A DNA stretch of 64,000 nt from an uncultured Gammaproteobacteria bacterium (lineage in GTDB: Bacteria > Pseudomonadota > Gammaproteobacteria > Pseudomonadales > Porticoccaceae), in the NCBI GenBank assembly GCA_913058345.1, contig CAJXQR010000002.1:434001-498000 (forward strand). The letters are read 5' to 3'. Position numbers and translations under genes: made by a program. The notes under the pieces are model-generated. The model was given only the letters and a program-made list of their open reading frames with translations. It ran no database searches and was not told the DNA's origin. This document shows, piece after piece, positions 8,093 through 18,227 of the stretch (the first letter of the stretch is position 1; each line of letters starts with the position of its first letter).

Positions 8093-9085
8093 TTAGAAGG
8101 GCATTTCAGCAAAGACGTGATCGCGTAGTTCTGGGGCTTCATTTACCAGATGGTGTTGACCGCCAGCAATAATTGCAATCTCGGCATTCGGTAGTTTCTG
8201 CTGAAATTGCGCCAGATTATAGCGCCAGTCGAGGGTCATATCTCGATCACCCTGCACGATGGTCAGGGCTTTGTGGTTGATGGGCAGGTCGTGAAATTCC
8301 TCCGTCCAGCGTTTCATCGAGCCGACCCATTCGAGAGGGATGTGCCGGCTTTGTAAGGGGTCGCTGTGTTTGAGAAACTCGAGAAAAGCGGCATCAGCAG
8401 AGTTGATGGTAAATTTGCGCTTAATGCGCGAAATAAAGGGGCGCAGCAGTCGATAAGTGAACCGTCCGCGTCCCCAGCTACGAGTGTGTAGTAGAGGGGC
8501 GAGCAGGGCGATATGCTCAAATAGAGATTGACCCCCCTTTTCTTCAAGCAGGTGTTTAAGCACTATGGCTCCGCCAGTGCTTTGCCCAACGGCATGCCAG
8601 GGTTGGGGTAGGTGGTTAGCGCAAGCCGCAAGCAGGCCGTCGAAGGCTTCGACGTAGTGGTCAAAACTGGCGATGGAGGCACGCTCTCCATCCGACAAGC
8701 CATGGCCTGGCAAGTCAAAAGTGACGACGGCGTAGCCGCGTTCTAATAAATACCTAAACAGATGGCGATAGAGGGCGCTGTGGTCGAAGTAACCGTGCAC
8801 CACAAACACCGTGCCTTTGGCCGCTTTCGGTAACCAGTACTGGCAAGCCACGTTGTAACCGGCGGTGTTGAGTTGACCGAGGAAGTGGCGAGTGCCGTGT
8901 TGGGCTTTGGCGGCGGCATTGATATCGGCCAGCTTGTAGTGTGCCAGGTAGTTATCGGCGTGGGGTATTCGCTGGCTGGGGGTGTCGATGTCGGGCTCAA
9001 AACTTAGCGGCGGCAAGCTGTCGTGCAGGCCTTGCAGACTGGCCGTCACGGCGGGAGGTGTGGCAGCAGTGGGTGTCGTGACCAT
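8093..9085 (-). CDS. Alpha/beta hydrolase, lysophospholipase-like
   Basis: A 330-residue alpha/beta-hydrolase-fold protein. VVHGYFDHSALY provides the oxyanion-hole HG motif, the nucleophile elbow is GQSTG (Ser near residue 167), and the catalytic His lies in GGQHHLVNEA near the C-terminus. These match the serine-aminopeptidase_S33/lysophospholipase group, which cleaves monoacylglycerols or lysophospholipids. No signal peptide is visible, so it is probably cytoplasmic. It is upstream of the YkgJ-type gene and divergent from rpe. The exact substrate is not predictable. Confidence 0.88.
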   Translation of the reverse strand: MVTTPTAATPPAVTASLQGLHDSLPPLSFEPDIDTPSQRIPHADNYLAHYKLADINAAAKAQHGTRHFLGQLNTAGYNVACQYWLPKAAKGTVFVVHGYFDHSALYRHLFRYLLERGYAVVTFDLPGHGLSDGERASIASFDHYVEAFDGLLAACANHLPQPWHAVGQSTGGAIVLKHLLEEKGGQSLFEHIALLAPLLHTRSWGRGRFTYRLLRPFISRIKRKFTINSADAAFLEFLKHSDPLQSRHIPLEWVGSMKRWTEEFHDLPINHKALTIVQGDRDMTLDWRYNLAQFQQKLPNAEIAIIAGGQHHLVNEAPELRDHVFAEMPF

Positions 9086-9241
9086 GGATAGATATTGGGT
9101 AAAAAGCGGATGAGCAGATTAGCACAGCCGTGAGTGGGTCTGTGGTCGAATGAGCATTGCAGGGCGCCGCTATCTTCGGCATAGTGGCGGCCTTCGCGTC
9201 TGTGATACTGCACCTATCAACTACCTGCCAGGGACCTGATT

Positions 9242-9919
9242 ATGTCCGATTATCTTATAGCTCCGTCTATTTTGTCTGCCAACTTCGCCTGTTTGGGTGA
9301 AGAAGTCGCCAATGTTTTGGCCAGTGGTGCCGACGTTGTTCACTTCGATGTCATGGACAATCACTATGTGCCCAATCTAACCATCGGCCCCATGGTCTGT
9401 AAGGCGCTGCGCGATTACGGCATTACCGCGCCTATTGACGTGCACTTAATGGTCGAGCCGGTAGACGAGATGATTGTGCAGTTTGCCGAGGCAGGAGCCT
9501 CCTGGGTGACCTTTCACCCCGAGGCCACGCGGCACATTGATCGCTCCCTGCAATTGGCCCGCAGTCTGGGCTGCAAAACCGGGTTGGTGCTGAATCCCGC
9601 GACCGGGTTGGAGGTCACTAAGCACGTCCTCGATAAAATGGATGTGTTGTTACTCATGTCGGTCAACCCCGGTTATGGCGGACAAAAATTTATCCCTGAA
9701 ACCCTCAACAAGTTGCGAGAGGCGCGAGCGATGATTGATGCGAGTGGCTTGCCTATTCGACTGGAAGTCGACGGCGGTGTCACCGTTGATAATATTGCTG
9801 AAATTGCCGTCGCCGGTGCCGACACTTTTGTTGCGGGCTCTGCTATCTTTGGTGCAGACAGTCGCGATGCGGCCATTTCTGCTATGCGAGAGGCATTGGC
9901 TGGCGTCCTCGACGAGTGA
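9242..9919 (+). CDS. rpe: Ribulose-phosphate 3-epimerase
   Basis: A 225-residue TIM-barrel enzyme interconverting ribulose-5-phosphate and xylulose-5-phosphate in the pentose phosphate pathway. [12 protein letters not shown] opens the first strand; [20 protein letters not shown] and [14 protein letters not shown] supply the metal and catalytic residues; EVDGGV and AGSAIF form the phosphate site. An AGGGA ribosome site precedes the ATG. In many gammaproteobacteria rpe is followed by gph (phosphoglycolate phosphatase) and then trpE; here gph is absent and the trp leader follows directly. Confidence 0.97.
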   Translation: MSDYLIAPSILSANFACLGEEVANVLASGADVVHFDVMDNHYVPNLTIGPMVCKALRDYGITAPIDVHLMVEPVDEMIVQFAEAGASWVTFHPEATRHIDRSLQLARSLGCKTGLVLNPATGLEVTKHVLDKMDVLLLMSVNPGYGGQKFIPETLNKLREARAMIDASGLPIRLEVDGGVTVDNIAEIAVAGADTFVAGSAIFGADSRDAAISAMREALAGVLDE

Positions 9920-9987
9920 AGTTGCTGGCGGTTTAATCGCAGGGATAAATGCTTTAGAATGCCGCGGCAGATTCAGGAGTTTTTTTG

Positions 9988-10053
9988 GTGATATTGGGTA
10001 AGCAGGGTAGTTCGGTTTTCTTTTCCCCGCGTTGGCGATGGCCATACGTGTGA
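9988..10053 (+). CDS. trpL: trp operon leader peptide (candidate)
   Basis: A 21-codon ORF starting with GTG at 9988, with an ideal ribosome site (AGGAG at 9975-9979, spacing 8), ends in RWRWPYV followed by TGA. Two tryptophan codons separated by one residue, about 80 bases before trpE, is the classic layout of a transcription-attenuation leader; pseudomonad trpE is known to be controlled this way. The Trp codons lie in a possible hairpin (10030-10036 with 10041-10048), and a second stem of six pairs (10060-10065 with 10070-10075) follows the stop. Too short for ordinary gene calling; the identification is mine from sequence. Confidence 0.7.
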   Translation: MILGKQGSSVFFSPRWRWPYV

Positions 10054-10076
10054 TTGTTGCTGCCCCTTCGGGCGGT
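10030..10076 (+). promoter_or_regulatory. Candidate trp attenuator hairpins
   Basis: Two stems follow each other. One overlaps the Trp codons of the leader peptide: CGTTGGC at 10030-10036 pairs with 10041-10048, with one bulge. The second is CTGCCC (10060-10065) with GGGCGG (10070-10075) around a CTTC loop. The second lacks a good T-run (TTAATAG follows), so it is not a textbook intrinsic terminator. I read the pair as the pause/termination region of a trp attenuator, with moderate confidence. Confidence 0.45.
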
Positions 10077-10131
10077 TAATAGAAATAAATCCGGTTACAA
10101 CACTTGCTACATTTCATTGGAAGGAATCGTC

Positions 10132-11616
10132 ATGACGCCTGATATGTCGTCCCAAGAATTTGCCCACCTGGCAGCACAAAACAACCAGCGCATCCCGGTC
10201 ATGCGCGAAATTCTCGCCGATCTGGAAACCCCATTGTCGTGCTATCTCAAGCTGGCGCGCGGGCCCTATAGCTATTTATTTGAATCCGTCGAAGGCGGTG
10301 AGAAATGGGGTCGTTATTCCTTGATCGGCCTACCCTCGGCCACGGTAATAAAAATTTGCGGCCACCAGTGGACACTGGAAAAGCACGGTGCGGTTATTGA
10401 AGAGCGCACGGTGCAAGATCCACTGGCTGAAATCGAAGCCTTCCAGCAACCGTTTAATATGCCCGAGCACCCCGATCTGCCGCGTTTTACCGGTGGCCTG
10501 GTGGGTTATTTTGGCTACGACACGGTGCGTTATATCGAGCCTCGTTTGGCAGATAGTTGTCCGCCGGACGAGCTGGGTGTGCCCGATATACTTCTCATGG
10601 TGTCGGAGGAGGTGCTGGTTTTTGACAATCTGGGCAGCACATTAAAACTCATTATTCACGCCGATCCGACTCAGGCTGATGCCTGGGAGCAGGCGCAACA
10701 GCGCCTCGATGATATTGAGGCCCAACTGAAGCAGCCTGTACCCGAGTTACCGCCGGTACGTTTACAGGGTGAAGGTGTCAGTGAAGAGGCCTTCGTTTCG
10801 AGTATGGGCCAGGCGGGCTATGAAGCCGCTGTTGAAACGATTAAAGCCTATACTCGTGCCGGTGATGTTATGCAGGTGGTGCCATCGCAACGCCTTTGCC
10901 TGCCTTTCCCCGCTGAACCGGTTAATCTCTATCGAGCACTGCGTAACTTGAACCCCTCACCTTATCTGTATTTTCTCGATATGGGTGATTTCCAGATAGC
11001 GGGTTCATCGCCTGAAATTCTCACCCGTCTGGAGCAAGGTGAGGTTACCGTGCGTCCCATTGCCGGTACCCGCCGCCGTGGTCACACTGAGGAAGAAGAC
11101 CTGGCGTTGGAGGCGGAAATGCTCGCGGATCCGAAAGAGATTGCCGAGCATTTAATGCTGATTGACCTGGGTCGCAATGACGTTGGGCGTATTGCGCAAA
11201 CTGGCACCGTGACGTTGACAGAGCAAATGGTGGTGGAGCGTTTTTCCCACGTTATGCATATTACCTCCAATGTCACCGGGCAGGTGAAGCCCGAGTTGTC
11301 GGCCATTGACGTGCTGCGTGCCACCTTACCCGCTGGCACGTTGAGCGGTGCACCGAAGATTCGTGCCATGGAAATTATTGACGAGCTGGAGCCGGTGAAG
11401 CGTGGTATTTATGGCGGCGCAGTGGGTTATCTGGGCTGGAATGGCAATATGGATACCGCGATTGCGATTCGCACTGCCGTGATTAAAGACGGCAAGCTCT
11501 ATGTGCAGGCGGGCGGTGGCGTTGTTGCCGATTCAATACCGGCGCTGGAGTGGAAGGAAACCATGAACAAGGCTCGGGCAATTTTCCGCGCTGCGGCCAT
11601 GGTACTGGGGGAGTAA
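10132..11616 (+). CDS. trpE: Anthranilate synthase component I
   Basis: A 494-residue TrpE that, with the TrpG glutaminase, converts chorismate to anthranilate. The tryptophan-sensing N-terminal part ([23 protein letters not shown]) is present, followed by the chorismate-binding domain with [45 protein letters not shown] and [10 protein letters not shown]. The start at 10132 is fixed by AAGGAA at 10121-10126; the frame is open further upstream, but that would run through the leader. trpG begins 4 bases after the stop, so trpE-trpG-trpD-trpC look like one operon, unlike Pseudomonas, where trpE is separated from trpGDC. Confidence 0.98.
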   Translation: MTPDMSSQEFAHLAAQNNQRIPVMREILADLETPLSCYLKLARGPYSYLFESVEGGEKWGRYSLIGLPSATVIKICGHQWTLEKHGAVIEERTVQDPLAEIEAFQQPFNMPEHPDLPRFTGGLVGYFGYDTVRYIEPRLADSCPPDELGVPDILLMVSEEVLVFDNLGSTLKLIIHADPTQADAWEQAQQRLDDIEAQLKQPVPELPPVRLQGEGVSEEAFVSSMGQAGYEAAVETIKAYTRAGDVMQVVPSQRLCLPFPAEPVNLYRALRNLNPSPYLYFLDMGDFQIAGSSPEILTRLEQGEVTVRPIAGTRRRGHTEEEDLALEAEMLADPKEIAEHLMLIDLGRNDVGRIAQTGTVTLTEQMVVERFSHVMHITSNVTGQVKPELSAIDVLRATLPAGTLSGAPKIRAMEIIDELEPVKRGIYGGAVGYLGWNGNMDTAIAIRTAVIKDGKLYVQAGGGVVADSIPALEWKETMNKARAIFRAAAMVLGE

Positions 11617-11620
11617 TACG

Positions 11621-12205
11621 ATGATATTAATGATTGATAACTACGACTCCTTCACCTACAACGTGGTGCAATATCTTGCCGAGCTGGGCGCGAATGTAAA
11701 AGTGGCGCGTAATGACGAACTGAGCATCGCTGACATTGAAGCCCTGGCACCACAGAAAATAGTGATATCTCCCGGCCCCTGCACGCCTAATGAAGCGGGT
11801 ATCTCATTGGCAACCATTACGCATTTCGCTGGTCAAATCCCACTGCTGGGTATTTGTTTAGGCCACCAGAGCATCGGTCAGGCCTTTGGCGGCAAAGTGG
11901 TGCGCGCGCGTGAAGTTATGCACGGCAAAGTGTCGTCCATTCATCACAACGGAGGGGGTATTTTCCACAGTCTGACAAACCCCTTTGAGGCGACGCGCTA
12001 TCACTCGTTAGTGGTTGAAAAAAACAGTTTGCCCGATTGTCTGGAAATCACTGCCTGGACAGAGACGGACGAGGGTGAACTTGATGAAATTATGGGCTTG
12101 CGCCATAAAAGCCTCGACGTGGAGGGTGTGCAGTTTCACCCTGAGTCGATTCTCAGCCAGCACGGCCACGATTTATTGCGCCATTTTCTTGAAGGTGCCG
12201 ATTGA
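11621..12205 (+). CDS. trpG: Anthranilate synthase component II (glutamine amidotransferase)
   Basis: A 194-residue class I glutamine amidotransferase giving ammonia to Trp[12 protein letters not shown] starts the protein; the nucleophile Cys is in [17 protein letters not shown] near residue 80, and the His/Glu pair is in [13 protein letters not shown] near the C-terminus. It is coupled to trpE by a 4-base gap, and trpD starts 38 bases downstream. In bacteria with a single copy this subunit often also serves aminodeoxychorismate synthase (PabA); whether another copy exists cannot be seen here. Confidence 0.97.
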   Translation: MILMIDNYDSFTYNVVQYLAELGANVKVARNDELSIADIEALAPQKIVISPGPCTPNEAGISLATITHFAGQIPLLGICLGHQSIGQAFGGKVVRAREVMHGKVSSIHHNGGGIFHSLTNPFEATRYHSLVVEKNSLPDCLEITAWTETDEGELDEIMGLRHKSLDVEGVQFHPESILSQHGHDLLRHFLEGAD

Positions 12206-12243
12206 ACGTAAACGTGTGCACCCTTGTTTAGCGGAATAAAACA

Positions 12244-13278
12244 ATGAATATAAAGACTGCTATTGCTCAAGTGATAGAAAAGATTGACCTGAGCCAGGCG
12301 CAAATGGTCGCGGTGATGCGCCAAATTATGACTGGCGAAGCCAGCCCCGAGCAAATTGCCGGTTTTCTGGTGGCTCTACGTATGAAGGGTGAAAGCCTGG
12401 ACGAAATTACCGGTGCAGTAATGGTGATGCGTGAGCTGGCCAGTGGCGTTAGTGTTAGCGGCGAACATCTGGTGGATATTGTCGGCACCGGTGGCGATGG
12501 TGCCAGCTTGTTTAATGTTTCGACCGCCAGTGCTTTTGTGGTGGCCGTGAGTGGTGGGCGAGTGGTGAAGCATGGTAATCGCTCGGTCTCCAGTAAGAGT
12601 GGTAGCGCTGATTTGTTGGAAGCAGCCGGAGTGAGACTCGACCTCAATTCCGCCCAGGTCGCCCGTTGTGTGGACAGCGAGGGCATTGGTTTTATGTTTG
12701 CCCCTCAGCACCATAGCGCCATGAAATACGCCGCCGGGCCGCGCAAAGCCCTCGGTGTGCGTACGTTGTTTAATGTACTTGGGCCAATGACTAATCCCGC
12801 TGGTGTTAAGCGGCAATTGATCGGTGTCTTCGACGCAGCCCTTTGTAAGCCTGTGGCCCAGGTATTACAGCGCTTGGGTAGCGAGCACATAATGGTGGTG
12901 CACAGCGACGATGGGCTCGATGAAATTAGTCTGGTGGGTGGTACCCGCGTTGCCGAATTGCAAGGGGGGGAGATTAGCGAATACCGCATTGCGCCCTCGG
13001 ATTTTGGTATCGCTGAGCAAAATCTTGAGGGATTGGATGTAGCCGATGCCGTCAGTTCGCTAGTGTTGATACGCGATGCCCTGGGTTCGCGGCCCACTGA
13101 GATTGGCCGTAAGGCTGGGGATATTATCGCGTTGAACGCGGGTGCCGCCATTTATGTCAGTGGTGTTGCCGCCAGCTTAGCTGAGGGGGTTGCCATGGCT
13201 CAGGACATTATCGCCAGTGGCTTAGCCCTGGAAAAGCTTGATGAGCTTGCTGCTTTTAGCACGCTGTTAACGGAGTAA
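12244..13278 (+). CDS. trpD: Anthranilate phosphoribosyltransferase
   Basis: A 344-residue class IV phosphoribosyltransferase that joins anthranilate to PRPP. The N-terminal helical domain ([35 protein letters not shown]) is followed by the PRPP loop [20 protein letters not shown] near residue 80, the [20 protein letters not shown] segment, and [12 protein letters not shown]. Third gene of the trpEGDC run, with trpC 12 bases downstream. Length and all conserved motifs are normal. Confidence 0.98.
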   Translation: MNIKTAIAQVIEKIDLSQAQMVAVMRQIMTGEASPEQIAGFLVALRMKGESLDEITGAVMVMRELASGVSVSGEHLVDIVGTGGDGASLFNVSTASAFVVAVSGGRVVKHGNRSVSSKSGSADLLEAAGVRLDLNSAQVARCVDSEGIGFMFAPQHHSAMKYAAGPRKALGVRTLFNVLGPMTNPAGVKRQLIGVFDAALCKPVAQVLQRLGSEHIMVVHSDDGLDEISLVGGTRVAELQGGEISEYRIAPSDFGIAEQNLEGLDVADAVSSLVLIRDALGSRPTEIGRKAGDIIALNAGAAIYVSGVAASLAEGVAMAQDIIASGLALEKLDELAAFSTLLTE

Positions 13279-13290
13279 AGGAATAATCGA

Positions 13291-14109
13291 ATGCAAGAAG
13301 GACAGGTAGTTGTGAGTGAAGCGCCAACCATCTTAAAAAAAATTCTCAGCCGCAAGCATGAAGAAGTGGTCGAGCGCAGTGCCAGGGTACCCTTGGCCTT
13401 GCTTCGCGAACAGGCTAGTGATATGCCAGAGTGCCGCGGTTTTGCCGCAGCGATGCAAAGCAAGGTTGAGCAAGGCCAGCCCGCAGTAATTGCCGAAGTC
13501 AAAAAAGCCTCACCCAGTAAGGGTGTTATATGCGAAGATTTTGATCCGGTGAGCATTGCCCGCAGTTATGAAAAGGGCGGCGCGGCCTGCCTGTCGGTGC
13601 TTACCGATGTCGATTTTTTCCAGGGTGATGACGATTTTTTGCGTCAGGCCCACAACGCTACTCCTTTGCCGCTATTACGTAAGGATTTTGTTGTTGATCC
13701 TTATCAAATTGTTGAGGCGCGAGCCCTGGGTGCCGACTGTATTTTGTTGATTGCCGCAGCGCTGGCACCACAGCAGATGGCAGATTTGCATGATCTGGCG
13801 CTGGAAATGGGCCTGGATGTGTTACTGGAAGTACACAATGCTCAAGAACTGGCTGCAGCGCTGACACTTGCAACGCCTTTGATTGGTATCAATAATCGCG
13901 ATTTACACACGTTTAACACGCAGCTCGATACGACGTTTAATTTGCTCGACCAAATTCCCGACGATCGTTTAGTGATTACTGAGAGTGGCATTCACACTAT
14001 TGACGATGTGATGGCGATGCGAGGCCACGGCGTGAACGCCTTTTTGGTAGGGGAGGCCTTTATGAAGGCCGAGGATCCGGGGCGTCGACTCATGGAAATG
14101 TTTAATTAG
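13291..14109 (+). CDS. trpC: Indole-3-glycerol phosphate synthase
   Basis: A TIM-barrel enzyme of up to 272 residues forming indole-3-glycerol phosphate. [13 protein letters not shown] at the start, [13 protein letters not shown] (catalytic Lys), [21 protein letters not shown] and ESGIHT are all in place. The ATG at 13291 has an AAGGA upstream; a GTG at 13312 preceded by AGGACAGG would remove seven residues and fits the usual family start about equally well. It closes the trp operon. It is not fused to trpF. Downstream is a decayed gene rather than the crp/vfr gene found here in Pseudomonas. Confidence 0.97.
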   Translation: MQEGQVVVSEAPTILKKILSRKHEEVVERSARVPLALLREQASDMPECRGFAAAMQSKVEQGQPAVIAEVKKASPSKGVICEDFDPVSIARSYEKGGAACLSVLTDVDFFQGDDDFLRQAHNATPLPLLRKDFVVDPYQIVEARALGADCILLIAAALAPQQMADLHDLALEMGLDVLLEVHNAQELAAALTLATPLIGINNRDLHTFNTQLDTTFNLLDQIPDDRLVITESGIHTIDDVMAMRGHGVNAFLVGEAFMKAEDPGRRLMEMFN

Positions 14110-14139
14110 TCTGCTTGGCAAGTTTCACAGCAGGGAAAG

Positions 14140-14502
14140 ATGTGGGTGAAAATCGATCAAATCAAAGGTCGCTACGTTAACCGCTACGTGATTGATGAAG
14201 GTGATGATCTGCTCGTTGTTGACTTCGCCTGGCGAGGGAGGAATATAATCTCGGTTATTGCCAGAAGGTGCTACAGCGGGATGGCGGTGATGCAAAGCTG
14301 GTTATCTGTATTGACTGAGAGCCCGATTAAAGCGGCGGGATTGCCAAATTAGCGAGTGTGTGGCGCCATATTGGCAGTAAGCATCCTATGCGATTCCTTC
14401 AAAATGGCTTGAATTTGCCAACGACCCCTCTGGTGTGGTGTTTTTTCCTCGTGCCAGCTTTGTGCGATGGTATGCGGCCTCAAGCAGTTTATCCGGGGTA
14501 GG
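14140..14502 (+). pseudogene. Decayed metallo-beta-lactamase-fold hydrolase
   Basis: The first ~33 codons from ATG 14140 read like the N-terminus of an MBL-fold hydrolase (GRYVNRYVIDEGDDLLVVD). After a frameshift near 14240-14250 the similarity resumes in another frame as YCQKVLQRDGGDAKLVICID, then a TGA at 14316-14318 and a TAA at 14328-14330 fall where the metal-binding HxHxDH-type loop should be (EPD, then SGGIAKLASVWRHIG). The frame runs on to a TAG near 14502. Frameshift plus two stops in the active-site region make this a pseudogene. A 70-codon ORF spans the first part but its second half is out of the ancestral frame. Family assignment is from motif memory. Confidence 0.65.
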
Positions 14503-14544
14503 GGGCTTGTACAGGCTTGCTCGATCCTCTTAAACGAGGAAGCG

Positions 14545-17100
14545 TTAAAAAATAATGGCAGACAGGGGTTTAGGTTTTTCGATAAAAAAACCTTGTACGC
14601 AGTCGACACCGATCTCTTGCAACATTGACAGCTGTATCTGATTCTCAACACACTCGGCAATAGTTGCAATACCCATGACGTGGGCGAGATGGTTAATGGT
14701 GCTAACCATGGAAAAGTCGACGTCATTGAGTTCCATGTTGCGGATAAAGCTACCGTCTATTTTCAGGTAGTCAACGGGCATCTGCTTGAGATAGCCGAGA
14801 GACGACAAGCCCGTGCCAAAGTCATCAAGTGAAAAACGACAGCCTCGCGCTTTCAGCGCATTGATCAGTTCGAGTGCGCGATCAAACTGACGTATGGCCG
14901 CAGTTTCGGTGATTTCAAATTGTAAGTGCTGGGGGTTGATGCCGCTCATGTCGATAGTGTCGAGTAAAAAGGGCATGAAACTATCGTCACTAATTGTTGG
15001 CCCCGAAAGGTTGATCGATATTCGCAGGTCGTGTTGTTGGCGACCACTGAGTGACTGTATATCGGCAATTACCCGGCGGATTGCCCAGCGGTCAATATCA
15101 TCGATCAGCCCATAGAGCTCAGCGGTGGGAATAAACTTGCCCGGTAAAATTAGCCTACCTTTAGAGTCGATCATCCGGATGAGTGCTTCGTAGTGGCGAC
15201 AGTCGTGCTCGGTGGTGCGGGTCGAAATGATGGGTTGGTAGTGTAGGCAAAATCCATCGTGGTCGAGGGCGTCGGTAATTCGGGGCTCCCACTCTGCGAC
15301 CTGTTTGCGCTCGTAGAGTTTTTCGCGCTGGTATTGAAAAAGGGCGCGGTTGCGCCCGGATTTTCGCGCGGCAGCGCAGGAAAAGGCGGCGGTGGCGAGT
15401 ACGTCAATATCAGAGCCACTCTCTCGGTCGATGACTTCGCCACCAATACTGATACCAATTTTCAGACGGCGCTCGCCCCAGGGAAAGCTAAAACGTTTGA
15501 TGATGGTGATAATGTTGTCGGCTATCGCTTTACCTTCTTCGAGGGGCGTGTCCAGTAAGAGTATGGCAAATTCGTCGTTACCGATACGGGCGACCAGCGG
15601 GTCGTTACCCGCCGCTCGCCGGAAAAGTACTGCGCACTGTTTGAGTAGAGCATCGCCAGCTGCTTTGCCACAGGTATCGTTAACCAGAGAGAAGTTGTAT
15701 AGGTCGAGATAGAGCAGAACATGCTTTTGATGGGTACGCTGCGTGATATCTATCGCCCGAGTCAGTTCACTTTCAAGAAAATGGCGATTGTGTAACTGGG
15801 TTAGGGCGTCATGGTCGACATGCCATGCGAGCTTGATGGATTCGCGATGGGCCTGGCTGGTAATTCGGAGAATTAACACACAGCCGCTAAGATGGTTTTT
15901 GCGGTCGCGCAAGGGGGATGCACTCGCCGTCACCTGCAAAGTGGGGCGGCCATTAACGTGGAGAAAGGTTTGGTCTGAGCTTTGGCAGGCCGCTCCTCGA
16001 TTTAGCACGTCCCAGTGGGGGCTAATACTAGGGCCATCTTCACCATTGGTGAATCTCGCTAAAATATCTATTGAGCTGCCTTCAACTCGGGAGCCCCGTA
16101 GGCCGAGTATTTCTAGTGCGATGGGGTTGATATGTTCGATCAGGCCATCAGCATCGAGCAAAATAATAGCGTCGGCAACTTCGGCATAAATAGCGGCTAA
16201 TATGTCGCGCTGTGCCAATACAGTGTCTCGGTGACTCTGTTGCTGGGAAAAATCTTCACAGACCAGGGTTAGCGTATTGTCCTGTAAAGGGTTGTGAAAG
16301 ACGGCGACTGACAATGGCATGATATTACCGCCAGAGTCTATGGCTTCGCAGATATTGTCTCGGTGTAGACGGCTCACTTGCTCCAGATTGCGACGGATAT
16401 CCTCGCAGTCTTTTAAACTGGGGAAGAGGAGGTTGAGGGTCTGTCCGATGAGTTGTTCTTCATCATAACCACTGATTTCAAGGATACGCTGATTCACTGC
16501 ATAAATGTGCCCTTCAGTATTGGCAGAAATAACCCCAAACACTGCTGTTTGTAAGGCGGCGGCAAAGGAGTCTTCAGTGAGAGGGTGAGGTTTGGAATGG
16601 CAGCAATGGCCAGCGTTAATGGCAGAAATATTGGTCGGTGTGGGGTGGGTCTGTAAAGTGCTAAAAGGCGCTTCAGAGAACTCTAGCAAGCAGCCTGCCT
16701 GTGACAACACATCAAAAGCCGAGATGGCGATACGACTGAGGGGCAGTGTTCGATAACCAGAAGCCAGAGCGCTTTCGATGGCGTCGATCAGCTCGGGATC
16801 GCGATCAATATACCAGGTAAGGCTTTGGCTTTTGGTGTCGACAGTGCTAATAATATGACTGATAGCCTTGGCGTAAGTGCCACCGTGTAGACTGGGAAAG
16901 AGGTTGAAAAAACGCTTGCCAGTGGCCTGGTTGCAGTTGACGCCGGTCCAGGCTTGCATCCATTCATTCCAGAGCAGGATGATCCCGTTGGGGTCGAGGA
17001 CGACCAAGCCTTGATTTTGCCTGTCGACCACAGCGCTGGCCAGTTCTACTGAACTGGCGTTGCTAATGTTGCCAATAGGGCTGACAGTGTTTGTGGCCAT
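14545..17100 (-). CDS. PAS-PAS-GGDEF-EAL cyclic-di-GMP signalling protein
   Basis: An 851-residue protein without clear membrane helices. At least two and probably three PAS-like regions (about residues 20-110, 180-290 and 300-410) precede a GGDEF domain (HDALTQLHNRHFLE near 430, signature GNDEF near 507) and an EAL domain (YEAL near 640, then NLSG, EITETAA, DDFGTGLSSLGYL, KIDGSFI, AECVE). The EAL residues for metal and catalysis look complete, so phosphodiesterase activity against c-di-GMP is likely. The cyclase signature has Asn at the second position, so synthesis may be weak or lost, with the domain used for GTP sensing. It may share transcription with the DUF2333 gene upstream. Confidence 0.93.
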   Translation of the reverse strand: MATNTVSPIGNISNASSVELASAVVDRQNQGLVVLDPNGIILLWNEWMQAWTGVNCNQATGKRFFNLFPSLHGGTYAKAISHIISTVDTKSQSLTWYIDRDPELIDAIESALASGYRTLPLSRIAISAFDVLSQAGCLLEFSEAPFSTLQTHPTPTNISAINAGHCCHSKPHPLTEDSFAAALQTAVFGVISANTEGHIYAVNQRILEISGYDEEQLIGQTLNLLFPSLKDCEDIRRNLEQVSRLHRDNICEAIDSGGNIMPLSVAVFHNPLQDNTLTLVCEDFSQQQSHRDTVLAQRDILAAIYAEVADAIILLDADGLIEHINPIALEILGLRGSRVEGSSIDILARFTNGEDGPSISPHWDVLNRGAACQSSDQTFLHVNGRPTLQVTASASPLRDRKNHLSGCVLILRITSQAHRESIKLAWHVDHDALTQLHNRHFLESELTRAIDITQRTHQKHVLLYLDLYNFSLVNDTCGKAAGDALLKQCAVLFRRAAGNDPLVARIGNDEFAILLLDTPLEEGKAIADNIITIIKRFSFPWGERRLKIGISIGGEVIDRESGSDIDVLATAAFSCAAARKSGRNRALFQYQREKLYERKQVAEWEPRITDALDHDGFCLHYQPIISTRTTEHDCRHYEALIRMIDSKGRLILPGKFIPTAELYGLIDDIDRWAIRRVIADIQSLSGRQQHDLRISINLSGPTISDDSFMPFLLDTIDMSGINPQHLQFEITETAAIRQFDRALELINALKARGCRFSLDDFGTGLSSLGYLKQMPVDYLKIDGSFIRNMELNDVDFSMVSTINHLAHVMGIATIAECVENQIQLSMLQEIGVDCVQGFFIEKPKPLSAIIF

Positions 17101-17174
17101 GCAGCTTCCGAGAAACCGGCTATTCCCTTAGTCTCGCAGTTAGCAGATCCTCTACCAGATTATCAAAGTTGGCG

Positions 17175-18227
17175 CTAACCCTGCGACAATAACTCCCTTA
17201 AGTCAATAATAGCCGCATTGGCACGGCTAATGTAAGAGGCCATGGTCAGTGAGTGATTGGCCAGTAAACCGAAGCCACTGCCGTTGAGCAATATCGGGCT
17301 GCGTAAGGGCGCTTGGGTGGCCTCAAGTTCGCGAATAATCTGTTCGAGGCTCACTCGAGCATTTTTCTTTGCTAGTACATCGGCAAAATCAACCTGGGCC
17401 GCCTTTAAAAAATGTACTAGCGCCCAGGTCGTGCCGCGCGCTTCGTAGAATACGTTATCGAGTTCGGTCCATGATGTTTTGACGACCTCTTCGTCGGGTG
17501 CTGGCGTTGACTGGGCAGCGGCGCTCTCACCAGCGAGGTCAATATTGATGCGTTTTTGGCCAACACTGGCGCTGAGTCGTTGGGACAGGCTGCCGAGACG
17601 TGTTTCGACGGTGCTTAGCCAATAGCGCAGATTGTCGGCGCGGGCATAAAACTGAGCGTTGTACTCATCGTCGTCAAGCAGGCGCTCGAGGTAGCCTTGC
17701 AGGTAGTTGCGGCCATTACGATATTCTTTCTCCGAGGCCGGAAGCATCCAGCTGTCGATGTCAAAGTTGAACCGCGGTTCGGCCAGTGCCAGGTCTTCAT
17801 CTTCCGTTGATTGTGACTGGGAACGGCTGAAGGCTTCGCGCATGGCTTTAGAAAGATCGCGTACCTGAATAATGACGCCATATTCCCAGTTCGGGATGTT
17901 GTCGAGAAGCACGCCGGGGGGCATGATGTCATTACTCAGCAGACCACCGGGTTTTTCGAGTAGAGTGTCGACGACGTTAATCAGGCTGGAGGTGATTGCG
18001 GTACCAACAACGGTGTGTTGATTGGCAAAATGAGGAGGGATGTTAGTTTCAGGCTCACGACTCCAGTACCAGGAAAGGGCACAGAGAATGATCAGTAAGA
18101 TGGCGATGACGGGCAGAGCCCAGCGAGAATTCCCCCCGTCCTCTGCCAAGCTGCTGTTGTAACTACTGGCTGCTGACTCGGGTGTCGCCTTGTCTTTGTG
18201 CAGCGATTTAAACCATGGCTTTGCCAT
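17175..18227 (-). CDS. DUF2333 family membrane-anchored protein
   Basis: From the ATG at 18227, which has a GAGGGA ribosome site, the protein is 350 residues. It begins MAKPWFKSLHKDK, has one helix (WALPVIAILLIILCALSWYW) near residues 40-60, and then a large, mainly helical periplasmic part with a characteristic GLLSNDIMPPGVLLDN stretch. This matches DUF2333, a family I know only from gammaproteobacteria and without assigned function. An in-frame start at 18305 would add 26 residues but lacks a good ribosome site. It lies upstream of the GGDEF-EAL gene on the same strand and is divergent from dsbD. Confidence 0.82.
   Translation of the reverse strand: MAKPWFKSLHKDKATPESAASSYNSSLAEDGGNSRWALPVIAILLIILCALSWYWSREPETNIPPHFANQHTVVGTAITSSLINVVDTLLEKPGGLLSNDIMPPGVLLDNIPNWEYGVIIQVRDLSKAMREAFSRSQSQSTEDEDLALAEPRFNFDIDSWMLPASEKEYRNGRNYLQGYLERLLDDDEYNAQFYARADNLRYWLSTVETRLGSLSQRLSASVGQKRINIDLAGESAAAQSTPAPDEEVVKTSWTELDNVFYEARGTTWALVHFLKAAQVDFADVLAKKNARVSLEQIIRELEATQAPLRSPILLNGSGFGLLANHSLTMASYISRANAAIIDLRELLSQG

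Noticed and set aside
9959-9990. Another short ORF (ending FFW-stop) before trpE
   Set aside because: It has one Trp codon, no ribosome site, and overlaps the better leader peptide, whose own AGGAG lies inside it.
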